Part shown: in pieces, positions 41,682 to 50,069 of the stretch
Numbering within the stretch: the first letter of the stretch is position 1
Layout of the letters: each line of letters starts with the position of its first letter
Source: a virus
Length of the DNA: 64,000 bases
Direction: 5' to 3' (one strand)
Virus record (IMG/VR): IMGVR_UViG_3300028786_000006
Location: 98,342 to 162,341 of that record
Notes under the pieces: generated by a model
Told to the model about the DNA's origin: nothing
Databases searched by the model: none
What the model saw: only the letters and a program-made list of their open reading frames with translations
Translations under genes and position numbers: made by a program

Positions 41682-42637
41682 CGCATTCGAATATGCCCAA
41701 GCAGTGGAAGCGCTGGTTCAAGAAAGCCGGCCTGAAGTCTGAATACAGCTCCAAGCTGGCCCGCAACTATGGTATCACGTACCTCAAGGGTCATGGACGC
41801 TACTGGCGCCTGGATGACGGCGGTTACCTTGACATGAGCGAGCGCTTCGAACAGTTTGATCGCTGGGCCAACAGCCTTGAGGCCAGTGTGCCAATGGATG
41901 CCAAGAACGAAGCTGGGTTCAGTAAGCTGGTCGAGCGCTTGCTCCCACCCTATGAGCGCCTGATGTTCCAGTACCGACACCGTGTCCTACGCATCAACGC
42001 GAAGGCCCTCGTGAAACAGTTGAAGAAGGTCAACTTGAACCAGGCTTTCGGGCGGATGGGGCGAGGTGCCGACGTCCTGTTGTACCTGGACTCCATCCCA
42101 GCCGAGCGCGCCGCTTCCCCTGCACAGATCGGCACCATCTGTTACGACGACTCTGATCTGTTCCACCCGCTGAGCGATGAAGCTGAGCAAGCCAGCCGCG
42201 CCAACATGCGTGTTCTGAAGCCCCGCCCCAAGGGTGAGATCGAACTGATCACCTGCGGTGTTGACAAAGGCCGCTCCATCTTCTTCGGCAACCCCCTCCC
42301 TCAGCACCTGAAGGGCCTGGTGGCGTTGCCTCCAATGTACCGTGGTGAACCCGGTCCGTCCGTCCAGGAGCAGATGGAAGAGCTGAAGCTGTGCATGGCC
42401 ACGACCCCTACCATCCAGCAGATCGCCGACGCCTGTAATGCTGGTATCATTCCTGAGGACCATGAACTGATGTTCACTGGGTCAGCCCCAGGTGTATCTG
42501 GTCGATGCGAACGCGACCGCCCACTGAGCGACCCAGTGCCAGACTCTGAACGTTTCAACCTTCGCCGTGAGTACCGCGACGCCCCGCTGGATGTCACGAC
42601 CCTGGGTTCCCGTGTCCGTGAGTACTTCCGCCCATGA
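41678..42637 (+). CDS. Hypothetical protein
   Basis: 319 residues, basic N-terminus (KQWKRWFKKAGLKSEYSSKLARNYG), helical middle, Pro/Arg-rich end. No family recognised. ATGA overlaps at both ends. Confidence 0.82.
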   Translation: MTHSNMPKQWKRWFKKAGLKSEYSSKLARNYGITYLKGHGRYWRLDDGGYLDMSERFEQFDRWANSLEASVPMDAKNEAGFSKLVERLLPPYERLMFQYRHRVLRINAKALVKQLKKVNLNQAFGRMGRGADVLLYLDSIPAERAASPAQIGTICYDDSDLFHPLSDEAEQASRANMRVLKPRPKGEIELITCGVDKGRSIFFGNPLPQHLKGLVALPPMYRGEPGPSVQEQMEELKLCMATTPTIQQIADACNAGIIPEDHELMFTGSAPGVSGRCERDRPLSDPVPDSERFNLRREYRDAPLDVTTLGSRVREYFRP

Positions 42638-42831
42638 GCCGTCAGATCTGGGTATGGGATGAGGGGCATTGCGGTGCCCTGGTATGTGTTGCCTCTGACC
42701 GCCAGGAAGCCGTGGACAAGTTCACTGAACAGAAGCCTGACTGGGACTTCAGCCTACCGAAGCAACGTGGCCAGCGCATGAAGTCCTATGAGCTCGATGA
42801 AGTCGCCGTGACCCGAGGGTATGAACCATGA
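42634..42831 (+). CDS. Hypothetical small protein
   Basis: 65 residues beginning MSRQIWVWDEGHCGALVCVASD. ATGA overlaps on both sides show tight co-translation. Confidence 0.72.
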   Translation: MSRQIWVWDEGHCGALVCVASDRQEAVDKFTEQKPDWDFSLPKQRGQRMKSYELDEVAVTRGYEP

Positions 42832-43142
42832 ACCATCCACCGATCGTCCTCCCTGACCCCGACTGGGTAGAGCTGGCCCGTATCGCCTCAGCTGACCCTA
42901 CGCATGCCTCTGCTGCCCCTGGAGCTGGCTTCGCGTCGTCGGCATTGTATATCAGCTGCCATCGTGGGCACCACATCTACGCGGCAACCGGCTCCGGCCC
43001 GTTCGTGTTTGGTGCTCACACTGTCAAGGCCCCCAACGACCTGGCCATCCATCTGAGCTCAGCCCTGTACTACTGTGATGGGCGCTGGTTCAACACTGCC
43101 TGGTCTGCCACCTGCTACATTGATGAGAAACTGTCGCCATGA
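42828..43142 (+). CDS. Hypothetical protein
   Basis: 104 residues, several Cys and His (ISCHRGHHIYAATG). Overlapping start and stop. Unknown. Confidence 0.75.
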   Translation: MNHPPIVLPDPDWVELARIASADPTHASAAPGAGFASSALYISCHRGHHIYAATGSGPFVFGAHTVKAPNDLAIHLSSALYYCDGRWFNTAWSATCYIDEKLSP

Positions 43143-43624
43143 ACCCAACCAATCGCCAACTCGCTGAACGCATCGACTCCCTGCTGGCCCTGGATGAACG
43201 GGGTGCGCTTGTGCCCCACGGCTTGGGCGGCCTTGCCCGCTCGCTGCTGATCCAGTCCTCGTGTGCTCTGAAGGGCCTCCGCAAGATTAGTGCTGACATC
43301 CCAGCCGACCTGTTCATGCTGATCCAGGCCGAAGCAGATCAGCGAGGCGCCACCACTGACCAGACCTGTCGTGAGCTGTACTGTGAAGGCACCCTGATGT
43401 ACCAGCGGAAGTCTGAGCATTATGACCCCAACGAGTTCATGGAGCACTGGTACACCCGCTTCGCCCAGTACACCGGGGCTCCAGGCACCATCTACCTGGA
43501 GGTCAACGCCAAGCGCGCTCAGGCCGTCCATGGCATCGCCAACGCGATGTGCCGTGTGACCCCATCCATGAACACCATGATGATCGCTGCTGGCCTGTGG
43601 GCATCCAACGGAGTACGGCTATGA
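43139..43624 (+). CDS. Hypothetical protein with possible ribbon-helix-helix
   Basis: 161 residues. ISADIPADLFMLIQAEADQRG, running on into ATTDQTCRELYCEG (about 49-85), has the strand-helix-helix look of Arc/MetJ-type regulators. This is a weak guess. ATGA overlaps. Confidence 0.72.
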   Translation: MNPTNRQLAERIDSLLALDERGALVPHGLGGLARSLLIQSSCALKGLRKISADIPADLFMLIQAEADQRGATTDQTCRELYCEGTLMYQRKSEHYDPNEFMEHWYTRFAQYTGAPGTIYLEVNAKRAQAVHGIANAMCRVTPSMNTMMIAAGLWASNGVRL

Positions 43625-43908
43625 TCTCCGTCGACTTTCTGTGTAATCGCATTCACATTGGTGAAATGTTCGACATCTATCTCATGGACCAGGTCATGAA
43701 GGCGCAACCTGTGCCCCAGGCGGGCTATGGGTACTTCGTGGCCAACATCACTGAAGGGTTCGCCCGGATGGCAGGCATGAAGCATCAGGAACTGAAGTCT
43801 TGGTACTTCTCGGCTCCTGATGGTGATGTAGCCGACGCCCTGCGTGAGCGGCTCCTGGGCGTTGACGGCGTGAGCGGAGTGGGGGTTATCGATGATCAAG
43901 TTCGATGA
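43621..43908 (+). CDS. Hypothetical protein
   Basis: 95 residues, start ATG 43621 overlapping the previous stop; overlaps the next gene by 17 nt. No motif recognised. Confidence 0.7.
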   Translation: MISVDFLCNRIHIGEMFDIYLMDQVMKAQPVPQAGYGYFVANITEGFARMAGMKHQELKSWYFSAPDGDVADALRERLLGVDGVSGVGVIDDQVR

Positions 43909-44281
43909 ACACCTGGGCGTCCGCTACATGATTGACGATCAACACGATGGCCTGGGGCTGGTGCAGTGTCGCCACCTGCCACCGTTCAAGTTCGATAGCA
44001 TCGAGGAGTGCCACGCCGCCATTGAGGCCCGCGCTGCCCTGCCCACCCTTGAGCACACTGTTCATCTGGGTCAATGCGAACAGTTCGTGTACACCCGCTG
44101 GGCCAAGGACATGTTCGAACTTCAATGTCAGCTGGCCTCGCAGTTCAGCTCGTTCAAGGGGGAATGGACTGAGGTGGATGTTGAGCCCGGCTACCCTACT
44201 GGCTCAAGGAAGTTTCAGGTACGATGGCCCAACGAACGTTATGCACCGAGCCCAGTGCTCGTGATCACCAGAGGAGTTTGA
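43892..44281 (+). CDS. Hypothetical protein
   Basis: 129 residues, mixed alpha/beta (MIKFDEHLGVRYMIDDQHDGLG). GGAG-like site in the upstream gene. Unknown. Confidence 0.75.
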   Translation: MIKFDEHLGVRYMIDDQHDGLGLVQCRHLPPFKFDSIEECHAAIEARAALPTLEHTVHLGQCEQFVYTRWAKDMFELQCQLASQFSSFKGEWTEVDVEPGYPTGSRKFQVRWPNERYAPSPVLVITRGV

Positions 44282-44283
44282 AG

Positions 44284-44751
44284 ATGTCCCACATATTGAT
44301 CCCTACCCACACGGCGACGGCGATGTCCCACCTATGGCCTGACGACATGGGCGACGACGGCTCTGGTCGCATGGGCTTCCTTCCCACGGTGCGGAACACT
44401 GTCAATGCCTTCAGGGAGTTCCTGGGCCGCCCCTTTACATGCGATGCCCCAGTCATCGCCTACGCTGACAAGGACGCCGCTCTGTGTGCCCCTGAGTTCG
44501 TCGAAGGCCAATGCGCGGAGCGCTTCAACCGGCCCCTGGTAGAGCTCGTTCACGTGGCCCGTTATAAGGCGATGTATGAGCGGTGTTCCAAGGAGAGCAT
44601 TGAGGAGGCTCGGAAGTATTACACGGCGTATCTTCGAGTCAGAGCCCTTGAGGACGCAGTGGCCAGTATTCTTGAAGACTCTGAACTGTGCGACAAGATG
44701 AACCCTATCCGTAGGGAAGCCCTGGAACTATTGATGACCAAGGAAGTCTGA
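44284..44751 (+). CDS. Hypothetical protein
   Basis: 155 residues, AGAGGAG before ATG 44284. His-rich start (MSHILIPTHTATAMSHLW), helical end. Unknown. Confidence 0.77.
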   Translation: MSHILIPTHTATAMSHLWPDDMGDDGSGRMGFLPTVRNTVNAFREFLGRPFTCDAPVIAYADKDAALCAPEFVEGQCAERFNRPLVELVHVARYKAMYERCSKESIEEARKYYTAYLRVRALEDAVASILEDSELCDKMNPIRREALELLMTKEV

Positions 44752-44754
44752 ACC

Positions 44755-45075
44755 ATGAGCACTATCATAAAGGCGAAACAGCTGCACCAGCTGTCCATTG
44801 AATATGCCCGGAACACTGGGGTCGACCCGGTACGCCACGCCACCTTCCTGTTTGATGAGAAGCCTAGCCCTGAACAGATCACGGCCTTCCTTGAACAGAA
44901 CCTGAACACCTCGTACGTGGTTATGGACACCGCCAAGTGGGACACCGTGGATGTCTATGGGATACAGGCCCCTCCCCAATCCCGTTGCTGCTGTCCTCCC
45001 CAGGGCTTCACTGGTGCTTGGGGCGCTGGCCCTTGCCCTGTCCACCACGGTCTCCGCGCACGGGGGAATCTATAA
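44755..45075 (+). CDS. Hypothetical protein
   Basis: 106 residues. The last 35 (PPQSRCCCPPQGFTGAWGAG...) are low-complexity and lie over another frame that encodes a signal peptide (44957-45106). Stop overlaps the next ATG. Confidence 0.65.
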   Translation: MSTIIKAKQLHQLSIEYARNTGVDPVRHATFLFDEKPSPEQITAFLEQNLNTSYVVMDTAKWDTVDVYGIQAPPQSRCCCPPQGFTGAWGAGPCPVHHGLRARGNL

Positions 45076-45106
45076 TGCCGAGCATCAATGGCGGTTCACA
45101 GTTTGA
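44957..45106 (+). CDS. Possible overlapping secreted peptide
   Basis: 49 residues: MGYRPLPNPVAAVLPRASLV, then a hydrophobic core LGALALALSTTVSA with a canonical AxA-like cleavage site, then HGGIYNAEHQWRFTV. It overlaps two annotated genes out of frame. No clear ribosome site. Confidence 0.35.
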   Translation: MGYRPLPNPVAAVLPRASLVLGALALALSTTVSAHGGIYNAEHQWRFTV

Positions 45107-45698
45107 TGACGACTACGCCCCGGCTTCGTGGGGTGATGAACCCAAGGCCCCGGTCACCCCGCCCGCCCCAGAAGTCGACCCAGATGAACTGGCCGGCTTC
45201 ATCAAGGTCGCCCAGGAACAGGGCCATGACTGCGAGCGCCGCTCCAATGGGGAGTTCGCGAACATCTACCTGAATGGTGCATGGCTGGGCTGGCAACAGC
45301 GCGCTCAGTACGACAACCCGGCTCTAGAGGTTTGGGTTGGTGCCATGCCTGAGTCCAACGGGAAGACCAACCACACGGCCATCCTGAAGCGCAAGGGTTC
45401 CCAGCTGTGGGACGAAGACGTCGCCATCACCATTGATCGTTCAGAGTATCCGGGGCGTGTTCAGTATGAAGCTGACCGCATGCGCTACCTGATTGGTGAG
45501 ATCGACAAAGAACCGTGCATCATGGACTACGACCCTGATGAACACAGTGGGTACGTGAAGCCCCCTGCCCAGCCGACCCAGGCTGAGGTGTTGCTGAAGT
45601 CGCTGTGGGATGACACCGGGTTGCGCTGTCTCATGCGCCCTGACCAGGCGCGTCGCGTCGCCCAACTGTTGGGTGTGGGGTGCGAATATGACAACTGA
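45075..45698 (+). CDS. Hypothetical protein
   Basis: 207 residues with an acidic, Pro-rich start, then HDCERRSNGEFANIYLNGAWLGWQQRA, a pattern (Y-x-N..GAWLGWQxR) shared with other phage proteins such as the one at 62099. Unknown function. Confidence 0.78.
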   Translation: MPSINGGSQFDDDYAPASWGDEPKAPVTPPAPEVDPDELAGFIKVAQEQGHDCERRSNGEFANIYLNGAWLGWQQRAQYDNPALEVWVGAMPESNGKTNHTAILKRKGSQLWDEDVAITIDRSEYPGRVQYEADRMRYLIGEIDKEPCIMDYDPDEHSGYVKPPAQPTQAEVLLKSLWDDTGLRCLMRPDQARRVAQLLGVGCEYDN

Positions 45699-46056
45699 AT
45701 CGAAAGCCAAGATCCTGAGCATCCTTCAGAACCTGAAGGTCGTTGGCGAGGAGACTGACTTCCTGGATCGCGTTGGCCAGGGCATCTGCTACTACGTGAA
45801 GGAGAAGTTGGGCGGGAATAGCCGCATTGCCTCTGCCGATGTCAAGTATTGGGAACAAAGTCGGGAAGAGGCATTCATCGCCTGGGGGGAGTTCAGTGGC
45901 GACATCACCTTCCCTGTGGGCACCGCGCAAGACATCGGGTTGGGTCCGTTCGACCAATGGGTACGCCCGAAGGATTACCCTCGCTGGTCTGGTGGGGCCT
46001 ATGCTGAGGCGCGCTGGCGTCTTCTCGACTACCTCATTGAGTGGTATTCGAAATGA
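45688..46056 (+). CDS. Hypothetical protein (paralogue of the 37731 gene)
   Basis: 122 residues; WGEFSGDITFPV...PFDQW...AYAEARWRLLDYLIEWY is shared with the protein at 37731. Overlaps both neighbours. Confidence 0.78.
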   Translation: MTTESKAKILSILQNLKVVGEETDFLDRVGQGICYYVKEKLGGNSRIASADVKYWEQSREEAFIAWGEFSGDITFPVGTAQDIGLGPFDQWVRPKDYPRWSGGAYAEARWRLLDYLIEWYSK

Positions 46057-46769
46057 TCACACCCGAGATGCGTGCAGAGTTCGAACGCACCAACGGCCGA
46101 GACCACCGACGCGTCCCTCCAAAGGGCAACAACTACACCGACCCTATGGCACAGGCAGACTGGGAATCGTTCCAGAGGGGATGGGAGGGAGCACTGAGGC
46201 TACACCCCCGCCAGGTGGAGACACCTGGGGCGAGAGAAGTATCTGGGGAATGGCCTGGACAACGAGTGTCGCCCAGGCTGAGGATGTTACTCGATGCGGA
46301 CGGTGATGTAGGACGACTCGTACCCGCGATCCATACGGCGGCCTGGGGTGTAGGATGGGAAGCGCTTGAGCATCAGACCAACTTCGAACTCTTTCTTGGT
46401 GCCTACGTTGAACTTCACCAGGGTGAAGCCTGCGTCCCGGTCGACCAGTTCAGCACCCGGCATGTTGAGGACAACAGCGGCGACTTCGCGGTACTTCTCA
46501 TATGCCTTGTTGGTGCCGATGTTGGTGACGTCCACCGGGCTGTGGCTCCAGGCGTAGATGGCAGGGAAGAACTGGTTCCCTGTGGTGCGCATCGGCTTGC
46601 CCCTGCCGGTGATGCTGATGTCTCTGTCCTGGCGCACCTTGTCGAAATCGAACTTGGTCTTCAACATCGCTTTCAGTTCAGTCTTGGTCATGCTGGTATC
46701 CCTCAGTGGATTTGTGTAACGTGGGCTCAGTATAGTCTGAACGTTGGGATCACGCAACCCCTTTCTTGA
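46053..46769 (+). CDS. Hypothetical protein whose frame runs antisense into the next gene
   Basis: The first 75 residues (MITPEMRAEFERTNGRDHRR...ADWESFQRGWEGAL) look like a normal phage protein; ATGA overlap with the gene before. There is no stop until 46769, so residues from about 80 on are the antisense of the reverse-strand gene at 46287. A lost stop codon or recent rearrangement at about 46280 is likely. Confidence 0.5.
   Translation: MITPEMRAEFERTNGRDHRRVPPKGNNYTDPMAQADWESFQRGWEGALRLHPRQVETPGAREVSGEWPGQRVSPRLRMLLDADGDVGRLVPAIHTAAWGVGWEALEHQTNFELFLGAYVELHQGEACVPVDQFSTRHVEDNSGDFAVLLICLVGADVGDVHRAVAPGVDGREELVPCGAHRLAPAGDADVSVLAHLVEIELGLQHRFQFSLGHAGIPQWICVTWAQYSLNVGITQPLS
46287..46691 (-). 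CDS. Hypothetical protein, reverse strand
   Basis: 134 residues, basic and Tyr/Lys-rich, start at 46691 with the CACTGAGG leader and cassette promoter on the reverse strand, which support it as real. A complete cassette unit (promoter plus gene) inserted in opposite direction. No family recognised. Confidence 0.82.
   Translation of the reverse strand: MTKTELKAMLKTKFDFDKVRQDRDISITGRGKPMRTTGNQFFPAIYAWSHSPVDVTNIGTNKAYEKYREVAAVVLNMPGAELVDRDAGFTLVKFNVGTKKEFEVGLMLKRFPSYTPGRRMDRGYESSYITVRIE
46729..46757 (-). promoter_or_regulatory. Sigma-70-like promoter, reverse strand
   Basis: On the reverse strand: TTGCGT (46757-46752), 17 bp, TATACT (46734-46729), then GAGCCC. Confidence 0.8.
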
Positions 46770-46789
46770 ACTTTCCGGTGGCTTGAAGT

Positions 46790-46924
46790 ATGTCGCCAGT
46801 ACTGACCCAAGGTCAAGGGCCTATATTGGATACCCACCCACGGTTGACCCAGGCCGAGACCATTGTCCATTTGATCATACAATTCCTGTATGGCGAAACC
46901 CAGCAATCGAAGGAAGCTGCCTAA
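46790..46924 (+). CDS. Hypothetical tiny protein
   Basis: 44 residues (MSPVLTQGQGPILDTHPRLT...LIIQFLYGETQQSKEAA). TAA overlaps the ATG of the next gene, which supports translation. Confidence 0.5.
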   Translation: MSPVLTQGQGPILDTHPRLTQAETIVHLIIQFLYGETQQSKEAA

Positions 46925-47088
46925 TGTACTATCAAGTTATCCCAATGCCTCTTGATCGCACTGACACCACTCACATGGTTGTTGATGTTCACTTCAAGCT
47001 GAGCGAGCCGTATGCAAATCAAGCCCTGGCGCAAGTGCGTGCCGATGAACTCAACGCGGAATACGATCGCGTTCTCGCTGTCCTGTAA
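46924..47088 (+). CDS. Hypothetical small protein
   Basis: 54 residues (MYYQVIPMPLDRTDTTHMVV...), beta then helix. AAGGAAG lies 9 nt before ATG 46924. Confidence 0.65.
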   Translation: MYYQVIPMPLDRTDTTHMVVDVHFKLSEPYANQALAQVRADELNAEYDRVLAVL

Positions 47089-47095
47089 GGAAGTA

Positions 47096-47530
47096 ATGAT
47101 GAGCAAGTGTACCTGTTGTTTTCCTTGTGGTGGTACAGAGTCATGTTGCCCTAGCTCGCATATGAATCGGGTGTCGGTGCTCCGTGATGATCACACCTCT
47201 AAGACCATCGTACTCCAAGCCCAACGCCGCAACCGGGTCTATATCGCCGGCCCAATGACCGGCCTCCCCGACTACAACTTCCCAGTGTTCAACGAAGCCG
47301 CCCAGACTTTCCGTCGTGAAGGCTGGGTTGTTGAGAACCCAGCTGAGCATGGCGTGGTTGATGGTGCTACCTGGGCTGACTACATGGCCTATGACCTGAC
47401 CCGCTTGGGGACTTGCGGGGCGATCTATATGCTCCCAGGCTGGAAGAACTCCAAGGGTGCGGTCATTGAGCACGTCCTGGCCGAGCAGCTGGGCTTCGTT
47501 ATCATGTACGCACCGGGGCAACACGAATGA
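47096..47530 (+). CDS. DUF4406 protein (nucleoside deoxyribosyltransferase-like)
   Basis: 144 residues. VYIAGPMTGLPDYNFPVFNEAAQTFRREGW and GCGAIYMLPGWKNSKGAVIEHVLAEQLG-type motifs (here GTCGAIYMLPGW...) define DUF4406, with the nucleoside 2-deoxyribosyltransferase fold. It may act on modified or signalling nucleotides. N-terminus has a Cys cluster (CTCCFPCGGTESCC) not typical of the family. Start 47096 or 47099. Confidence 0.82.
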   Translation: MMSKCTCCFPCGGTESCCPSSHMNRVSVLRDDHTSKTIVLQAQRRNRVYIAGPMTGLPDYNFPVFNEAAQTFRREGWVVENPAEHGVVDGATWADYMAYDLTRLGTCGAIYMLPGWKNSKGAVIEHVLAEQLGFVIMYAPGQHE

Positions 47531-47781
47531 GCGCTGTAGTCACCGAAGCCCAGCTCAAGCTCATGAAGCACGCCCTGGGGTATGCCGAGGATCGCCGTAC
47601 CATTCACCGCAACCGATACATCTCAGGCCCTGGACACTACGCCCTGGAAGACCTCCGTGAACTTGAGCGCCTGGGCTATATGGAAGAGCGGCGGCTCCCC
47701 CTGTTCGCTCACCCCGGGGACATCATGTTCGTCGTGACCCCGGCGGGTATCGAGTACCTGGAAGGGTTGATTCAAAAATAG
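47527..47781 (+). CDS. Winged-helix-like small protein
   Basis: 84 residues. ALEDLRELERLGYMEERRLP...GDIMFVVTPAGIEYLEGL resembles a winged-helix recognition helix and wing. Could be a transcription regulator. ATGA overlap. Confidence 0.65.
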   Translation: MSAVVTEAQLKLMKHALGYAEDRRTIHRNRYISGPGHYALEDLRELERLGYMEERRLPLFAHPGDIMFVVTPAGIEYLEGLIQK

Positions 47782-47795
47782 TTTGAACCTGGTGG

Positions 47796-47824
47796 TTGCG
47801 CGTTCAGAGTCTTTGGTTTACTAT
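47796..47824 (+). promoter_or_regulatory. Sigma-70-like promoter
   Basis: TTGCGC (47796-47801), 17 bp, TACTAT (47819-47824), cassette leader with CACTGAGG. Confidence 0.7.
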
Positions 47825-47860
47825 AAGCCTCATTGAACCAGCTCACTGAGGAGCAGCACC

Positions 47861-48265
47861 ATGGCACAGAAGACTGTCACCTTCGAAACTTGCCGTAAGG
47901 ACAACCACTGGGACAAACAGCGGTATCGTGTCGTCGTAACCGAAGTGCGGCCCAGCCATACCGGTAAGGGCGAATGGCCTCATATCGTGGACCTGGTCGA
48001 AGCATACGACCTCGACACTCTGGTAGAGTGGGCATCGAACCAGGACTTCCCCGAGGACACCATCATCAAGCACGTTCCTCTGAGCGACGAGGACAGCTAT
48101 GATACCGTGGAAGCCCGCCGCGCCTGGTACATCCTGAACTTCGGTTCCGTGCGCAGCTGGGCTATGTGGTCGGTGGCAACCAACTGGCGCATCCGTCGTC
48201 GCCTGCCCCGCATCACCAAGGCCGCCAAAGCCGCTGATTTGATGTTCACTCAGGAGGGCGTGTAA
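47861..48265 (+). CDS. Hypothetical protein
   Basis: 134 residues, basic C-terminus (RIRRRLPRITKAAKAA). First gene of a long small-protein operon to 51.9 kb. Confidence 0.8.
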   Translation: MAQKTVTFETCRKDNHWDKQRYRVVVTEVRPSHTGKGEWPHIVDLVEAYDLDTLVEWASNQDFPEDTIIKHVPLSDEDSYDTVEARRAWYILNFGSVRSWAMWSVATNWRIRRRLPRITKAAKAADLMFTQEGV

Positions 48266-48266
48266 C

Positions 48267-48617
48267 ATGGCCACAACCGTGTATTATGAATGGGGCCTGG
48301 AGGAGCGCTACAAGACCGCCAGTGATGATCACGAAGAAGACGAGATCATCGACACCCACCACCGTGACACCTACAAGGCGCTCATGGGCGACCTGGCCCG
48401 CTTTGGTGCTGACCCAGAAGGCGACACCTACCAGGTCGTGGTGCTCATCCGTAACAGTGACCGCCAGGGCCGCTCCTGGGCCTACATGGAGGACGGTAAG
48501 CTCCCCAGCCACTTCCTGGACGCCTACGATGTTGAAGTGTGCCCTGTCCCGCAGCGCTACGTCATTGACGTTGCCGTATACACCCCAAACACCCCGTACC
48601 AGAAGAAGGAATATTGA
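48267..48617 (+). CDS. Hypothetical protein
   Basis: 116 residues, acidic. Starts 1 nt after the previous stop. Unknown. Confidence 0.78.
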   Translation: MATTVYYEWGLEERYKTASDDHEEDEIIDTHHRDTYKALMGDLARFGADPEGDTYQVVVLIRNSDRQGRSWAYMEDGKLPSHFLDAYDVEVCPVPQRYVIDVAVYTPNTPYQKKEY

Positions 48618-48619
48618 TC

Positions 48620-48847
48620 ATGAAGCTGACCCTCCACCTGCAACACGTCGACGGCACCATCTCCACCGTTGAGATCGACCGCGACCGCCTGGACTTCGTC
48701 TCCATCATCAAGTATGAGGACAAGCTCTACATGTACCGTGGCCTGTCTGGTCCTCACTACAGCGTGGCCTGCTTCAGCCAGGTGCCCGCCCCCGTCGAAC
48801 TGTCAGCCATCACCTCAACTGAACCAACAAGGATCCGGCCTACATGA
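48620..48847 (+). CDS. Hypothetical small protein
   Basis: 75 residues, beta-rich start (MKLTLHLQHVDGTISTVEIDRDRLDFV). ATG 48620 with AAGGA upstream. Confidence 0.75.
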   Translation: MKLTLHLQHVDGTISTVEIDRDRLDFVSIIKYEDKLYMYRGLSGPHYSVACFSQVPAPVELSAITSTEPTRIRPT

Positions 48848-49170
48848 AACTCGCAACCCTGGGCCTGCTCATGACCCTTACGCTCCTTGCTGGTTGTGAG
48901 GAGCGTAAGCTACACTCTGAACAACGCATCACGATGGAAGTGGTGAAGATCAACCCTTCATCCAAGACCAACAGCACGGTCGACCTTCGTGAAGTGGCCA
49001 CCGGCTATGTGTACAAGCGCCAGCGCCTGGCATGCAGTAGCCAGAAGGCCAAGAACATCAAGATTGGCGGTCGCTGGGATATCACCGAGCAGACCTACCA
49101 TTACCCAGAGAGCAATCGGTTCACTTCTGAACTGGTCGGCACCCGCGCTATCTGCGATAAGAGCAACTGA
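48844..49170 (+). CDS. Lipoprotein
   Basis: 108 residues with a lipoprotein signal (MKLATLGLLMTLTLLAGC, lipobox LAGC at 15-18), so lipid-anchored in the envelope. ATGA overlap. Envelope lipoproteins in phages often exclude superinfecting phages or alter receptors; no direct evidence here. Confidence 0.82.
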   Translation: MKLATLGLLMTLTLLAGCEERKLHSEQRITMEVVKINPSSKTNSTVDLREVATGYVYKRQRLACSSQKAKNIKIGGRWDITEQTYHYPESNRFTSELVGTRAICDKSN

Positions 49171-49178
49171 GGCACCCC

Positions 49179-49640
49179 ATGACACACTGGTCCTGCTCCG
49201 TCTGTAATCAACCCATGGTCGAGGGCCAGGCCTTCAATGGTCTGAAGCGCTCCCATTGGGATTGCTCCCCGCACCCGGTATATGCTGAGCCGGCCAGGCG
49301 CCCGCTTCGCGAAGAACCTGAGCATGTAGATGTTGAATCATCAGCGCCCTCGGTGAACGATCGCCCGCCTGCCCGATTGTCAGAACCAGGCCCGACCTCG
49401 GCTGACGTTCGCAAGGCGGCCATGGACCCTGAAGCTCGTCAGATTGAGACGCGTCGTTGGGTAGAGGTATCTCGCAACGCTATCAATGGTCGGACCTCAA
49501 TAGGCCTGGAGTGCCCGTTCTGTTATGCTGTCGTGAAGGCGTACGTTTGGTCGCTCCCCAACGGTAAGCGTTGCCCCTGCGGCGCTTACCACGGTCGCCT
49601 CCTATCCACGCATTGGTCCCAAGGAACTCCTACATCATGA
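49179..49640 (+). CDS. Zinc-binding protein with two Cys sets
   Basis: 153 residues. CSVCNQP near residue 6, then CPFC and CPCG near residues 111-135. Pro-rich linker between. Could bind nucleic acid. Unknown. Confidence 0.75.
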   Translation: MTHWSCSVCNQPMVEGQAFNGLKRSHWDCSPHPVYAEPARRPLREEPEHVDVESSAPSVNDRPPARLSEPGPTSADVRKAAMDPEARQIETRRWVEVSRNAINGRTSIGLECPFCYAVVKAYVWSLPNGKRCPCGAYHGRLLSTHWSQGTPTS

Positions 49641-50014
49641 TCCGTTTCCTGTTGAGCCTGTTCGGCGTGTTCAGCGCCCCCGCCCGTAGCAGCTCCCAGC
49701 TGTTCAGGGCGGCCATCGCCAAGGTTGACATCAACGACCACCCAGAGACCAAGGACGCTGCTGTTGAAGCCCTGGTCAATCACATCAAGGGTGGCACCTT
49801 CAAGATGAAACAGGTGTGCTCGTTCACCAGCGTCAGCACATGTGGCTGTGTGGCTGTTGAGCGTGATGTCTACGGCCCTGAGATCAAGCTCATGGGCGGT
49901 TGGAAGATGCTGGACTGTGCCCCGGCATACTACAATCTGACCGCAGAACAGGCCTCATTGATATACGACGCCATCTGCGATCACATCTACAAACGAACCA
50001 TTGACGACGATTGA
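49637..50014 (+). CDS. Hypothetical protein
   Basis: 125 residues; hydrophobic N-terminus (MIRFLLSLFGVFSAPA) may be a signal or anchor, with AAGGAA before ATG. Several Cys in the rest (CSFTSVSTCGC). Confidence 0.7.
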   Translation: MIRFLLSLFGVFSAPARSSSQLFRAAIAKVDINDHPETKDAAVEALVNHIKGGTFKMKQVCSFTSVSTCGCVAVERDVYGPEIKLMGGWKMLDCAPAYYNLTAEQASLIYDAICDHIYKRTIDDD

Positions 50015-50069
50015 GCTTGCGCCGCCCGGCCCTACCGAGTACCCTGGCCCTACATTGAAGGAGAACATT

